Shown here one piece after another: positions 1 through 8,803 of a stretch of 64,000 bases of DNA. A model generated the notes under the pieces. It was not told the DNA's origin and searched no databases. It saw nothing but the letters and a program-made list of their open reading frames with translations. Position 1 is the first letter of the stretch. Each line of letters opens with the position of its first letter. Source of the stretch: Schlesneria paludicola DSM 18645 (GTDB lineage: Bacteria; Planctomycetota; Planctomycetia; Planctomycetales; Planctomycetaceae); assembly GCF_000255655.1 (NCBI RefSeq), contig NZ_JH636435.1, forward strand, positions 62,001 to 126,000, given 5' to 3'. Position numbers and translations under genes: made by a program.

Positions 1-421
1 CGAACATCCAAGAATTGGCACCAATCACGCGGCCGGGAATCTTGGTCTGTTTCATCACGTACTGGCTATTGCGTGAGGTCGTATTCCCAATCGAAGTGGC
101 GACTGCGAGGTACACATGCGCCACGAACAGGACCAACAACCCCACTTCGGCGATGATCAGCAGTTCTTTCTGATTGTGCAGGGCGTGCGCGTATTCGTTG
201 TATTCATCAGCACCAACGAATAGCAACAGGTTTCCAGCCAGATGTGCGACCACGAATCCGGTCAGGAAGAGTCCCGTGACCCCCATCACAAATTTCTGGC
301 CGATCGACGACGACAGCAACCGTAGAACCCAGCGCAAACCCACTTGGTCAATCAACCCAGCTTGGGGCTGGGAAGTCGAGTCCGTCACGTTGTCACTCCC
401 TGCGGCATCTACTGCCATCAT
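1..421 (-). CDS. sdhC: Succinate dehydrogenase cytochrome b subunit, N-terminal part (runs off left edge)
   Basis: Membrane anchor of succinate dehydrogenase/fumarate reductase of the b558 type, which binds heme and passes electrons between the flavoprotein/iron-sulfur subunits and quinone. About 140 residues are visible. After a polar start, the stretch IGQKFVMGVTGLFLTGFLVA leads into the first membrane helix with a candidate heme histidine in AHLAGNLLLF. A second helix follows with LFVAHVYLAV. The segment YNEYAHALHNQ between them is typical of this family. The start is the first of two adjacent ATG codons; no strong ribosome site is seen. The flavoprotein and iron-sulfur genes would be expected beyond the left edge. 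The family call is strong; the gene end is not visible. Confidence 0.88.
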   Translation of the reverse strand, partial: MMAVDAAGSDNVTDSTSQPQAGLIDQVGLRWVLRLLSSSIGQKFVMGVTGLFLTGFVVAHLAGNLLLFVGADEYNEYAHALHNQKELLIIAEVGLLVLFVAHVYLAVATSIGNTTSRNSQYVMKQTKIPGRVIGANSWMF

Positions 422-852
422 TCGTTCATGGAACGCTCGAAACGGGATCGCGGCTCTCATTAATGGCCGCCTGCATCCTCAATTTCGTCTCGGGGACGTC
501 CTCTCGAAGGACGCGTCACCAAATCATTAAGCCTCACGGATGTTCGGCGATGTCTCTTTGTTTCGCATCAGCGATTTCAGGGATTATAGGAAGCGGTAGT
601 CGAACTGCAAATCAGTTCGTTTCGTTTACCGCAAGGTAAAAGACGAGTTCGCTCAAGGCGGTCTCGACTTTGCGATTTCAATGCACAAAATTCAAATCGA
701 CAGGTCGCAGCCAAAAGTTTCGCAAACTTGGCAATCTGCAAAATCGCTCCAGTTACCTGAATCAATATTCTTACGCAAGTTCTTAAGAGTTCGTAGGCTT
801 TGTAGATCCTCGTTATTGAAAAGGCTCTTAGCGTTGAAGGAAGACTCTGGGC
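422..852. other. Intergenic region between divergent genes
   Basis: This 431-base gap separates the divergent sdhC-like gene and the epimerase gene, so it should carry both promoters. I see no convincing reading frame, RNA gene or long inverted repeat in it. Confidence 0.5.
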
Positions 853-1731
853 ATGCGAATTCTCGTATTGGGTTGCGGATATGTGGGGCGTCGTGCGGCT
901 GCGACTTGGGTGGCCGATGGACATGAAGTGTTCGCCCTGACGCGAAGTGAGCAGAATGCGAAGTCATTTCTCGAAGCGGCGATACGCCCCATTCTGGGCG
1001 ACGTGTGCGATCCGGGTTCGTTGCGCGACCTGCCAGCGATCGATCTGACATTGCATTCCATCGGGTTTGACCGGTCATCCGGGAAAACCCAGGAAGACGT
1101 GACTTGCGGTGGGTTGCGACACGTGTTGAACCATCTGCCCAACAGTTGTGGACGATTTATTCAGATCTCGAGCACAAGCGTCTATGGGCAGTCTGACGGT
1201 GAATGGGTCGATGAGAATGCAACCTGCGAACCGATTCAACCGGGAGGTCAGCTCGCGCTCACCGCGGAGAATCTGTTGCATGAAACGTTCTCGGCGCGGG
1301 GACATGGCCGGGTGGTGGTTCTGCGTCTGGCGGGAATTTATGGTCCAGATCGGTTGCTCTCGCGTGTCAATGCACTTCGCGAGGGTTTGGTGTTGTCGGG
1401 GCGAGGCGATTCGTGGCTCAATCTGATCCACGTTGACGATGCCGTGACTGCGATCCGTGCCGTGGCGACGCAGGAATTGGAGTCAATTCACAACGTCTAC
1501 AACGTTGTCGACGATGAACCGATAACGCGTCGTGACTATTTCGAATGCCTGGCGCGTCTTGTGGAAGCGCCGACACCGCGGTTCGATCCGGCGCAGCCGA
1601 GTGCTCGCGGTTCCGGCGGGTTGAACAAACGCTGTTCGAATCGCCGCCTGCGTGAGGAGTTCAACTGGAATCCTGCTTATCCGACAATGGGGGTCGGCCT
1701 ACCGGCGGCGCTGAAGGCTTCAATCGAATGA
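853..1731 (+). CDS. NAD(P)-dependent epimerase/dehydratase-like protein (extended SDR, YeeZ-like)
   Basis: Probable NAD(P)-binding oxidoreductase or sugar-nucleotide epimerase-like protein in the cytoplasm. The Rossmann glycine motif GCGYVG lies at residues 7-12. The active-site-like region ISSTSVYGQSDG has the Ser and Tyr (Tyr111) of extended SDRs, but the usual YxxxK lysine is absent, as in the YeeZ-like subgroup; the substrate is therefore unknown. Later motifs VVLRLAGIYGP and HVDDAVTAI are typical of the family. At 292 residues it is full length. A purine-rich GGAAG lies shortly upstream of the ATG. It stands alone, with a convergent gene downstream. Confidence 0.82.
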   Translation: MRILVLGCGYVGRRAAATWVADGHEVFALTRSEQNAKSFLEAAIRPILGDVCDPGSLRDLPAIDLTLHSIGFDRSSGKTQEDVTCGGLRHVLNHLPNSCGRFIQISSTSVYGQSDGEWVDENATCEPIQPGGQLALTAENLLHETFSARGHGRVVVLRLAGIYGPDRLLSRVNALREGLVLSGRGDSWLNLIHVDDAVTAIRAVATQELESIHNVYNVVDDEPITRRDYFECLARLVEAPTPRFDPAQPSARGSGGLNKRCSNRRLREEFNWNPAYPTMGVGLPAALKASIE

Positions 1732-1778
1732 GGGGCTGCCAGATCCGGCAAACCGCAGTTCGGGGCGGATCGAGATCG

Positions 1779-2246
1779 TCAATTGTGCTGCGTGGACGAC
1801 GAGCGGCTGAATCGATTCACGACGGAGTCATCCAGGCGAATGTAGTGCCAGCGATGCCCGTTCCGCTCGACGACGTAGTGATCCTCGGGTTTGGCGAGCA
1901 AACAGCGATCATGCGAGGCATTTTCTTGAGGCGCGACGAGTCGCACCTGCGTCTGTCCCGTCTGGTCCGTGACTAGGTAAGTTCCTTCAACAATGCCTTC
2001 AGGCAGAGGCAGAGACGATTTCTCTGCTGCAGGACTGCGCCCCGTCTGCAGTCCGCCAACAGGTCGCGCTGGCCGCGACCATTGCGTGTGTCGCTCCGAG
2101 AATCCAGCGTGGGTTCCCACCAGATACGGGGTGGGCCGATCGGCGGCGGCAAGTCGTTCAGGATGGTCGCCAGACCACAACGCCGTGAACGTGCCGGTGA
2201 CGAGGGTCAGCAGTGCCACGCGTGTGGCCATGATCAGAGTTTCCAT
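1779..2246 (-). CDS. Exported protein of unknown function
   Basis: A 155-residue protein I do not recognise. The first 25 residues form a hydrophobic, probably secretory segment (RVALLTLVTGTFTALWSG). The rest is polar, with a compact stretch EGTYLVTDQTGQTQVRLVAP followed by a C-terminal half rich in charged and aromatic residues (EDHYVVERNGHRWHYIRL). The start could be the first Met or Met7; neither has a clear ribosome site. It converges on the epimerase gene with a gap of 47 bases. I judge it real because it combines an N-terminal signal with ordinary composition, but no function can be given. Confidence 0.55.
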   Translation of the reverse strand: METLIMATRVALLTLVTGTFTALWSGDHPERLAAADRPTPYLVGTHAGFSERHTQWSRPARPVGGLQTGRSPAAEKSSLPLPEGIVEGTYLVTDQTGQTQVRLVAPQENASHDRCLLAKPEDHYVVERNGHRWHYIRLDDSVVNRFSRSSSTQHN

Positions 2247-2521
2247 CGTATCACGTCATCGGTTCAAGTGAATTGAGTGCATCCCGCGAGAGTTATCGTC
2301 TCTGGCAAAGTGGACAGCTCAGGTAAAGCTTTCCAGTTGCAGAGAATGAAGGCATTGAATTGCCCGCTAGCGGACAAAACGGCGTTACAGAAAATGCGAG
2401 TTGCCGGGCTTATGCCGGTTGTCAGGCTTGTGCGGCGAGGATTGCGGCGAGCGGGGGAAACCAGCGACGACGTGCCGGGAGGACGGGGCGACGGCGGAAG
2501 CCAATCGAAGTGAAGAATTGA

Positions 2522-3874
2522 CTATTTCGGGAGTTTTCCGCCGACGTTTTTTTCAGCTGCCCACCACAATCCCCAGGTTCGTTTGTCGTACCCGAAGTCT
2601 TGCTGTGTCAGCTTCTCGAGTGCGTCGCGCACTTCCGAATTCTGGTGTTCGACTCGAACCGTCACCGTTTTCTTCGGCAGTTGATCGCCGGATGGAGCGA
2701 TGATTGGTGGATTCATTTGGCCCGTTCGCACAGCGGCCAGGACATTCGGCGGAATTGCCGTTCCGTTTGGTCCAAACGCTCCGTCGGTGGTGAAGCTGTA
2801 AGTGGGCTGCGAAGGGATATCGGACGTGACCTGATAGAGATGTGCCGTGACAAGAGCGTCGATCAGGGGGCCGACCGCCTTCTTGTCGCCGATTTCTCCA
2901 AGCGCCATTGCGGCGCGACACACGACGACGTTGTATTCACTGCGAAGCGCTTGGATGAATGAATTCTGCGCCTGTTCGTAGTATTCGCGGCCGATGCCGT
3001 CCCGCGCCAGTTCGCGGACTTCCGGCGCGACATCGAACAGGGCAATCTTGATTAAGCCCGTGGCAGCTTTGTGGCCGGAGATTTTGATCAGGACCGCCAC
3101 GCAAATGCGGCGAACCTCGATATGCGGGTCGTCGCTGAGGAATTTGATGATGGCGGTCGCCGCGTTGGGGTCGTCGAGCGCCTGGAATTCATCAAGTGCT
3201 TTGCGATGGCGATCGGCGTTCATGCCGATCAGCCAACCGTGCCATGCACGAACTTTTTGAAACCAACCCCGCTCACGCTGTAACTCGTCGGCGGTCTTCT
3301 CAATGATGTCCAATTCTTGCGGCGTGATGTACTTGTTCTTGTACTTCACGTACCCCTGCGCCGTCATCAGTTCGTCGCGGTCGATCCAGGTGCCTTTGTG
3401 CCAAACACGGCCCAGGGCGACTTGTGCCTTGTCGTGGTCTGGAGACAATTCTGTGACGCGTCTCAGATGATGTTCGCGCTGCTTCGCCAGCGCGTGCTGT
3501 CGACACCACTCGGCCAGTTCCCAGTGGGGTTCCCATTCGTCTTCGATCCGACGTGCCTTGGTTTCGTACTCTTCAACGACGGCAGAACGCATCGTGACGA
3601 ATTGTGTCTGATCTCGTTCGACAATGACAGTTGCCCCCGTCACCGTTTCGAGGCGAATCTGATTTCGGCCCTCTTTCTGCGTGATGACCTTTCCCCGCAG
3701 TTCGCCGCCATTTATCAGTTTGACGAGATCCGCGCGAGCGAAGTTGGAACCGAGGACGAGGAATGTCAGGCAGAAGCAGGCGGTGCCGATCGCCATGCGC
3801 CAGTGAGCATGGCCCGAACGGCTCGGGCCGCGCGAGCACAATCGACGCATGCGAATGGCATCTAAATGGCTCAT
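2522..3874 (-). CDS. Exported HEAT-repeat-type protein
   Basis: A planctomycete-type exported protein of about 450 residues. The chosen start (MSHLDAIRMRR) puts the hydrophobic export segment TACFCLTFLVLGSNFARA near residues 30-48; an open frame continues upstream to 4186 but that part is low-complexity and unlikely to be coding. The mature part opens with LVKLINGGELRGKV, a short beta-rich module. A helical section follows (WELAEWCRQHAL, HHLRRVTELSPDHDKAQVALGRVW), resembling tetratricopeptide helices. HEAT/PBS-like repeats come next (AATAIIKFLSDDPHIEVRRI, AAMALGEIGDKKAVGPLIDA). Such repeats are protein-binding scaffolds; no enzyme motif is visible. Exact start is uncertain. Confidence 0.75.
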   Translation of the reverse strand: MSHLDAIRMRRLCSRGPSRSGHAHWRMAIGTACFCLTFLVLGSNFARADLVKLINGGELRGKVITQKEGRNQIRLETVTGATVIVERDQTQFVTMRSAVVEEYETKARRIEDEWEPHWELAEWCRQHALAKQREHHLRRVTELSPDHDKAQVALGRVWHKGTWIDRDELMTAQGYVKYKNKYITPQELDIIEKTADELQRERGWFQKVRAWHGWLIGMNADRHRKALDEFQALDDPNAATAIIKFLSDDPHIEVRRICVAVLIKISGHKAATGLIKIALFDVAPEVRELARDGIGREYYEQAQNSFIQALRSEYNVVVCRAAMALGEIGDKKAVGPLIDALVTAHLYQVTSDIPSQPTYSFTTDGAFGPNGTAIPPNVLAAVRTGQMNPPIIAPSGDQLPKKTVTVRVEHQNSEVRDALEKLTQQDFGYDKRTWGLWWAAEKNVGGKLPK

Positions 3875-4414
3875 CTGATGACCGATCACGTTGGATCCTG
3901 TCGGGACGTCAATACGCGGCTCGGATTGTAACTTGTGACGAATTGCTGCTGCAATCACTTGTGTTTGAATTCTGCACGTTGCAGAGTCTCGCCACGGTGG
4001 CCGATGCGGCGGGCTCGGGTGAAGGTCAGATCGTGATTCCTGTCGATCGGTGTCGTCGGTCCAAATTGACGATGGTGCACAGGTGAAAACGCAGCGAAAC
4101 GGTTGAATTCGTGGAAAAGTGAGGCTGGCAACTGGTTGCAGCGACTCGGTAGGATAGGCAAGGAAATGCGAAATGGTGTGACACAACGATCCCCAGATCA
4201 GAATTCACCTTGAATGCCTCTGACTGTCGACGCAGAGAGAATCGAGTTGAGGTCGTTGATGAGTTGATCAGATCGAGACGCGTTGGAACGCGAGAAGTGA
4301 GACGATCGGCCGATCAAGGTGGCAGGACGAGCCTTCCGGTGATTTGATGAAATTTGAGTTTGAGGCAACCGACCGTCGCTGGCCGTGTAAATCCAACGCG
4401 AAAAGAGCGAAGAC

Positions 4415-5671
4415 ATGAAACGATTCTGGAAGCGACTGATCCTCCCGCTGTTGATCTCATCGGCCCTGAACAACTTCGTTCAGGCTCAGGTCACGGGGGG
4501 AAATCCGCTTCCGACTCAGCAGCAATTAAGTCATCTCAGCCTTGAGCGGGCCTGGTGGTCGCACGCGGTCATCAATCCGCAGCGCGACAAGGTTGAGCAC
4601 GTCACCGTTGATGAAGATTTGGTTTATGTTCAGGCCACATCAGGAGTGATGACGGCCTTCGATGCCGAGAATGGGCGTCAGATCTGGTCGGTTCAAGTTG
4701 GACGCTTCGATCAACCGAGTTTTGCCGCAACGTCGAATGAAGATGAAGTGCTGACGGTGAACGGCGGATCGATGTATGGCATTGATAAGGCGACCGGTCG
4801 CGTCCTTTGGAACCTGGTTCTGCCGGGGCAACCGTCAACCGGTCCTTCGGTCGACGATGATCAGGTCTATTTCGGGACTCTTGACGGCAGTGTTTACGCG
4901 TACGATCTGAAGAAGATTCACAAGCTTTATGAAGAGCGACGCTTGCCGAAGTGGTCGGGACAGGCGCAGGTCTGGAAATCGAAGGCGGCGAAAGAAATCA
5001 CATCACCGCCGATGCCGGTCGGTCGATTTGTCTATTTCGCCAGCCGCGATGCCTCGTTGTATTCTGTTGCCAAGTCGAATCGAAAGCTGATCTATCAGTT
5101 CGAAACGGATGGTCCGATCGTTGCGCCCCTTGCTCGTTCTGGCGACACGCTATTCGTGGCCTCGGACGACAATAATTTTATGGCGCTGATGCTGACGAGC
5201 GGTAAGGTGAAATGGGAATTCACATCCGGTTTGCCGATTCGAAAACCGATTCGCGCCATTGGGCAGGATTTGTACGTGTTCCCACAGCGTGGCGGCATGT
5301 ATTCACTCGATCCCGCGAGCGGAAATCAGCGGTGGTCGCAGCCAGATCTGTCGGAATTCGTCGCGATTATGGGTGACACTGTTGCGACGACGGATGTGGA
5401 TGGAAACATCGTTCTGGTGAATCGCGCCAAGGGTGAGATTCTTGGTTCGATGCCGCTGCGACGATTCTCCGTTCGCGTGGGCAATGAACGTACCGACCGC
5501 ATTTATATGGCGACGGAAAGCGGCGTGGTGATGTGTCTAAGACAAATCGGACACAATTTCCCGGTTTTCCACCAGTATCCTGACCGGTTGCCACTTTTGC
5601 CCGAGTTTGCTCCGGAAGACGGCCAGGAAGAGCCCTCCGCCACGAAAGACGAGTCAGAGGCCGGAAGCTGA
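4415..5671 (+). CDS. Exported PQQ-like beta-propeller protein
   Basis: A 418-residue protein with an N-terminal signal peptide (KRLILPLLISSALNNFVQAQ) followed by a beta-propeller of PQQ-dehydrogenase/BamB type. The repeated blade signature, a Gly, a few residues, Trp and a short beta strand, appears at GRQIWSVQVG, GRVLWNLVLPG, SGKVKWEFTSG and SGNQRWSQPDL, each preceded by a strand such as VYFGTLDGSVYAYD. No membrane-anchoring lipobox is visible. These propellers act as periplasmic scaffolds or redox-cofactor domains; catalytic quinoprotein residues are not evident, so a structural role is more likely. A purine-rich AAAAGAGCGAAG precedes the ATG. Confidence 0.85.
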   Translation: MKRFWKRLILPLLISSALNNFVQAQVTGGNPLPTQQQLSHLSLERAWWSHAVINPQRDKVEHVTVDEDLVYVQATSGVMTAFDAENGRQIWSVQVGRFDQPSFAATSNEDEVLTVNGGSMYGIDKATGRVLWNLVLPGQPSTGPSVDDDQVYFGTLDGSVYAYDLKKIHKLYEERRLPKWSGQAQVWKSKAAKEITSPPMPVGRFVYFASRDASLYSVAKSNRKLIYQFETDGPIVAPLARSGDTLFVASDDNNFMALMLTSGKVKWEFTSGLPIRKPIRAIGQDLYVFPQRGGMYSLDPASGNQRWSQPDLSEFVAIMGDTVATTDVDGNIVLVNRAKGEILGSMPLRRFSVRVGNERTDRIYMATESGVVMCLRQIGHNFPVFHQYPDRLPLLPEFAPEDGQEEPSATKDESEAGS

Positions 5672-5767
5672 CGGCGGTCGCGGTGGACGGGGGAATTTGT
5701 GCTTGGGCTGTTCGCGCCACGTTGGCGTTTCGCACTGCTGCAACCCTGACTGTCGGATGAACTCGAA

Positions 5768-6058
5768 TCAGTATTTGGGCATGCAGGGCTCGAAGCGATA
5801 TCGTTCTACGCTGTGACACTGCAGTGTTCCATCCGATCCCACTCCCCAATCGGTTCGCGGAGCGACCGGGATGTGGCGGCGGACGACGGGCTGGTACATG
5901 ATCTGTTGCGATTGCCCCATGTCGTCCGAAAACGAATGAATCGCGACGCCGCCAATCGGTTCCCATCCAGACTTCATCAATTGATTGATCTGACACTCCA
6001 ACTCGTAGCAAACGTTGGGGTTCTTGTTGCTATTGACCTGGACCAGCATGTAGTTCAT
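5768..6058 (-). CDS. Small DUF1737-like protein
   Basis: A 96-residue cytoplasmic protein. Its first half, MLVQVNSNKNPNVCYELECQ followed by INQLMKSGWEPIGGVAIHS, resembles small DUF1737-type proteins, in which a helix and the motif GW.P.GG are conserved; YQPVVRR later fits the same fold. The C-terminal 30 residues are unlike the family. Function is unknown. An AGGA lies about ten bases upstream of the ATG. It sits between the convergent propeller gene and the tadG-like gene, which lies upstream on the same strand with a 91-base gap. Confidence 0.6.
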   Translation of the reverse strand: MNYMLVQVNSNKNPNVCYELECQINQLMKSGWEPIGGVAIHSFSDDMGQSQQIMYQPVVRRHIPVAPRTDWGVGSDGTLQCHSVERYRFEPCMPKY

Positions 6059-6149
6059 GAGGAAAATTCCTGCGATCGAGAGAGGCTTGGGGATTCTGTT
6101 TCTGCGGATGTGGCGGCGTCAGACCGCCTTGGGCGACGGCGTGCCGTCA

Positions 6150-7565
6150 CTATTCAACCAGTCGCGGGCCCGTAAAAACCATGTCTGTGTAGGCTGAGTT
6201 CGCGGACTGCTGCACCGTCATCGTACTGCTGGCATAGGGGGCTGGTTGGACCTTCAGCAGGGTGAGCACGCCCAGTCGCTCCACCTTTGTGACGACGCAT
6301 CCTCCCCATCCCACGATCTTATATGTCTGCGGCAAATTCAAAAGTTGATTCAACGTATTGGTGATGGTTCCTGACAACGTGTCGTAAAGGAGGATCACCT
6401 GCGGTTCTCCGATGGTCGCCTCGATCCCTGACAAGACGGCGTCGGGAATGGACTTTTCTCCCTGCATGTTAAAGGGGAGCGTCATGCGTGCGCCTGAAAG
6501 CGGCGACGTATCGAGTCCGTTCGAGATCTGTGACAGCAACTGCGCGTTAGATTGGCTGGAACTCGTTCGCACAGTGACAACTGTCGCGGCGGCGTTCTGA
6601 GCATTCGACAGTCCGAGCAGCGACAGCAAAGGAAGTTGCAGGGCTCCAAGCGGTTGTGTGATCATCGAGACTTCCCAAATTCCGTCAGAGCCGGTGGAGA
6701 TGGCTTGCGTCTTCGGATCCCAACGTTGTTCGTCAATCAGGATGACGGGTGCCCCGTTTTGCTGCAGCAATTGGCCGGCGAGTGGAATTCCGTTGTACGC
6801 TCCATTGCCAAGTCGCAGTGCCCGCCAGATGGTGACATCCATGGCGATGGGCAGAATTTTTGCCCCCCTTGTCGCCGTATAGGCTGGGGCGACTCGTGCG
6901 GAACTGCTCTTGCTGGACTTGACCGACTTCATGCCCAAGGCCGGAGCAAACACCAGCGGGATCAGGCTGTTTCCCGCGGCATCACTTCGCAATGTCACCC
7001 GTGCCGTGTTCGGTCGCGTATCGACCGTCGAGGCCAGGATCAGGCTCGAGAGCAAGGCGTCGACTCCCGGGATCGGGAGCAAGGGAAGCGGCTTGGACGG
7101 CTGGGGCTCATAGTAAACTTGAACATCACTGTCGGTGGTCTGAAGTGACGTCGCCTGCAGGCAACGATTCTTCGACGCGACGTCTCGCGCCGCTGCAATC
7201 GCCGCAGCGACGTTCGACGTGGGGGTTTGTGGCTGGATCACCTGGATATCAGTTCCCAAGACCGATGCAGATGTGCTGAGGTTCAAGCCGATTGTCAGCG
7301 AGACGATCGAAGGGACATTCACGCCAACCGCCAGCGGAGACTTGAGTGGGAATGGGGGCTTTGCGTCGGGAATCAACTCATAGGCCGCCGCGAGCGCCGC
7401 GGCATCGGCGGCGTTCTGGAGCTGGTTCGCGGCGAGTGCGATCAGGCCAAGGTCAATGGCAAGCGCCGCAAATGCGATTACGACAATCATCATAATTGCG
7501 GCGAGTACCAGGATGGCCGCGCGGCGAGATGTGTTTGGTTTATTCACGAAGACCCAGCGTCTCAT
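6150..7565 (-). CDS. TadG-like protein with N-terminal Tad domain
   Basis: Probable pilus-associated or envelope protein of the TadE/TadG class. The N-terminus RRAAILVLAAIMMIVVIAFA continues as ALAIDLGLIALAANQLQNAA, the single membrane helix and following helix that define the Tad (TadG-like) domain. After it come about 400 residues of beta-rich, low-cysteine sequence expected outside the cytoplasmic membrane. A strong AGGAG lies upstream of the ATG. It is divergent from the TadE-like gene at 8266; together they suggest an Flp/Tad apparatus, but no secretin, ATPase or platform gene is in this window. Confidence 0.8.
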   Translation of the reverse strand: MRRWVFVNKPNTSRRAAILVLAAIMMIVVIAFAALAIDLGLIALAANQLQNAADAAALAAAYELIPDAKPPFPLKSPLAVGVNVPSIVSLTIGLNLSTSASVLGTDIQVIQPQTPTSNVAAAIAAARDVASKNRCLQATSLQTTDSDVQVYYEPQPSKPLPLLPIPGVDALLSSLILASTVDTRPNTARVTLRSDAAGNSLIPLVFAPALGMKSVKSSKSSSARVAPAYTATRGAKILPIAMDVTIWRALRLGNGAYNGIPLAGQLLQQNGAPVILIDEQRWDPKTQAISTGSDGIWEVSMITQPLGALQLPLLSLLGLSNAQNAAATVVTVRTSSSQSNAQLLSQISNGLDTSPLSGARMTLPFNMQGEKSIPDAVLSGIEATIGEPQVILLYDTLSGTITNTLNQLLNLPQTYKIVGWGGCVVTKVERLGVLTLLKVQPAPYASSTMTVQQSANSAYTDMVFTGPRLVE

Positions 7566-8265
7566 GTGCGTTCTCCTGCACCAGGGTTGAGGGCAGTTTT
7601 GATTGTGGAATCGGAAATGTGGCTATGTGTGGACACGGACCAGCGCATTGGTCCATGAAGAGGCGATCAGATTGTGGCAGGGGGGGAAGCGAGGTGAATT
7701 GAGATCGCGGAGACTGCCCGAGAATCGGGAGGCGATCAAAAGGCAGGTTGGTTTTGCATCATCTTCAACATCGCGCCGTCTTGATTTCGGGAGATGAAAA
7801 CTCGTGTGGTTTTCCGGAGAATATTGAGGTTTTGCGCACCCATGATTGCATAACCGTTAAAGTCCGTCAGAACGTCAAGGATTCAGCGAGAGATCCTCGG
7901 TTCACGTAGGTATCGTAAAATTCTCCGTACGTGCGACGGACATTCAAAGTCGCAGTAGAAACGCGTCAATCGTTACGGCCGCGACAATCCGGCCATTGGG
8001 CTGCGAAATTCACGTGACATCCGAGAATTCTGCATTCGCGCGGCCAATCAACACTAAGAGTTGAATGCCATCAATTCGCCGCTCTTACGGCCACGCAGAA
8101 TTGATCGGCATCCCTTCCAAATCGGCGGTCGTCGAAAATCACTTTTGGCGACTTCCTCCACACCGCCCCCCCCCATTCACCGATTCGTTCACGCTGATTC
8201 GCCAGGCCACGCCGGGCGAAAACATCTGTCAATTTCCAAGCAATTCCGTTTCAAGGTCATCAGAA
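7566..8265. other. Intergenic region between divergent TadG-like and TadE-like genes
   Basis: A 700-base gap that should carry promoters for both flanking genes. The frame of the TadE-like gene stays open upstream to 8065, but its translation there is Pro/Arg-rich and lacks the ribosome site found before 8266, so I treat it as non-coding. No RNA gene or long repeat was seen. Confidence 0.5.
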
Positions 8266-8712
8266 ATGTACCAACGAACCCCCGTCGGAGGACCGAACCG
8301 TCGTGGCGCGGCCGCCGTTGAAATGGCGCTTGTGACTCCGTTTTTTGTGATGCTCGTCTTTGGCATCATCGAGTTCGGGCGTGCCATGATGGTATGCAAC
8401 TTGATTACCAATGCGGCGCGAGAAGGCACGCGGGCGGCGGTCTTAGATGGATCGACCAATGCCGCCGTCACTCAGTCCGTTCAGACGTTCCTCGTGGGGG
8501 CTCTCGGCGTCTCTGCTTCAGACATCAGCGTTGCAATTGCCGTCACGCCCGCGACCGGAAATCCGAGTCCGGGGAATGTCATCGCAAATTGTTTGCCGCG
8601 TGATTCCATCACCGTCACGGTTCAAGTTCCCTACAATCGGGTCGCGCTGATTCCAGGGAATTACTTGCAGAGCAAACAGTTGATTGGCCAGAACACGATG
8701 CGGCACGAATGA
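8266..8712 (+). CDS. TadE-like protein
   Basis: A minor-pilin-like membrane protein of the TadE family, 148 residues from the chosen ATG. The diagnostic segment RRGAAAVEMALVTPFFVMLV, continuing FGIIEFGRAMMV, carries the conserved glutamate within the hydrophobic helix and the IIEFGR motif seen in TadE proteins. NAAREGTRAAV follows, also typical. The rest is a small beta-rich domain. AAGG about ten bases before the ATG at 8266 supports this start over longer upstream options. Its partner is the divergent TadG-like gene; an Flp-like pilin occurs far away at 46.2-46.5 kb. Confidence 0.87.
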   Translation: MYQRTPVGGPNRRGAAAVEMALVTPFFVMLVFGIIEFGRAMMVCNLITNAAREGTRAAVLDGSTNAAVTQSVQTFLVGALGVSASDISVAIAVTPATGNPSPGNVIANCLPRDSITVTVQVPYNRVALIPGNYLQSKQLIGQNTMRHE

Positions 8713-8803
8713 CGCGGAAAATCGTGGGCGAGTTTCATAGAGGTGATGTTTGGAAACGCGATGAAGGGGGGCACTCGGTTCGAGGCGATCCGCTTATCAC
8801 CGG

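Noticed and set aside
577-924. Minus-strand open frame of 115 codons upstream of and overlapping the epimerase start
   Set aside because: It overlaps the epimerase coding sequence, has no ribosome site and no recognisable motif.
3877-4186. N-terminal extension of the HEAT-repeat protein to 4186
   Set aside because: The extra 104 residues are low-complexity and contain no signal, while a signal peptide follows the internal Met at 3874.
8065-8265. Longer start for the TadE-like gene
   Set aside because: The added 67 residues are Pro/Arg/Ser-rich, and AAGG lies only before the ATG at 8266.
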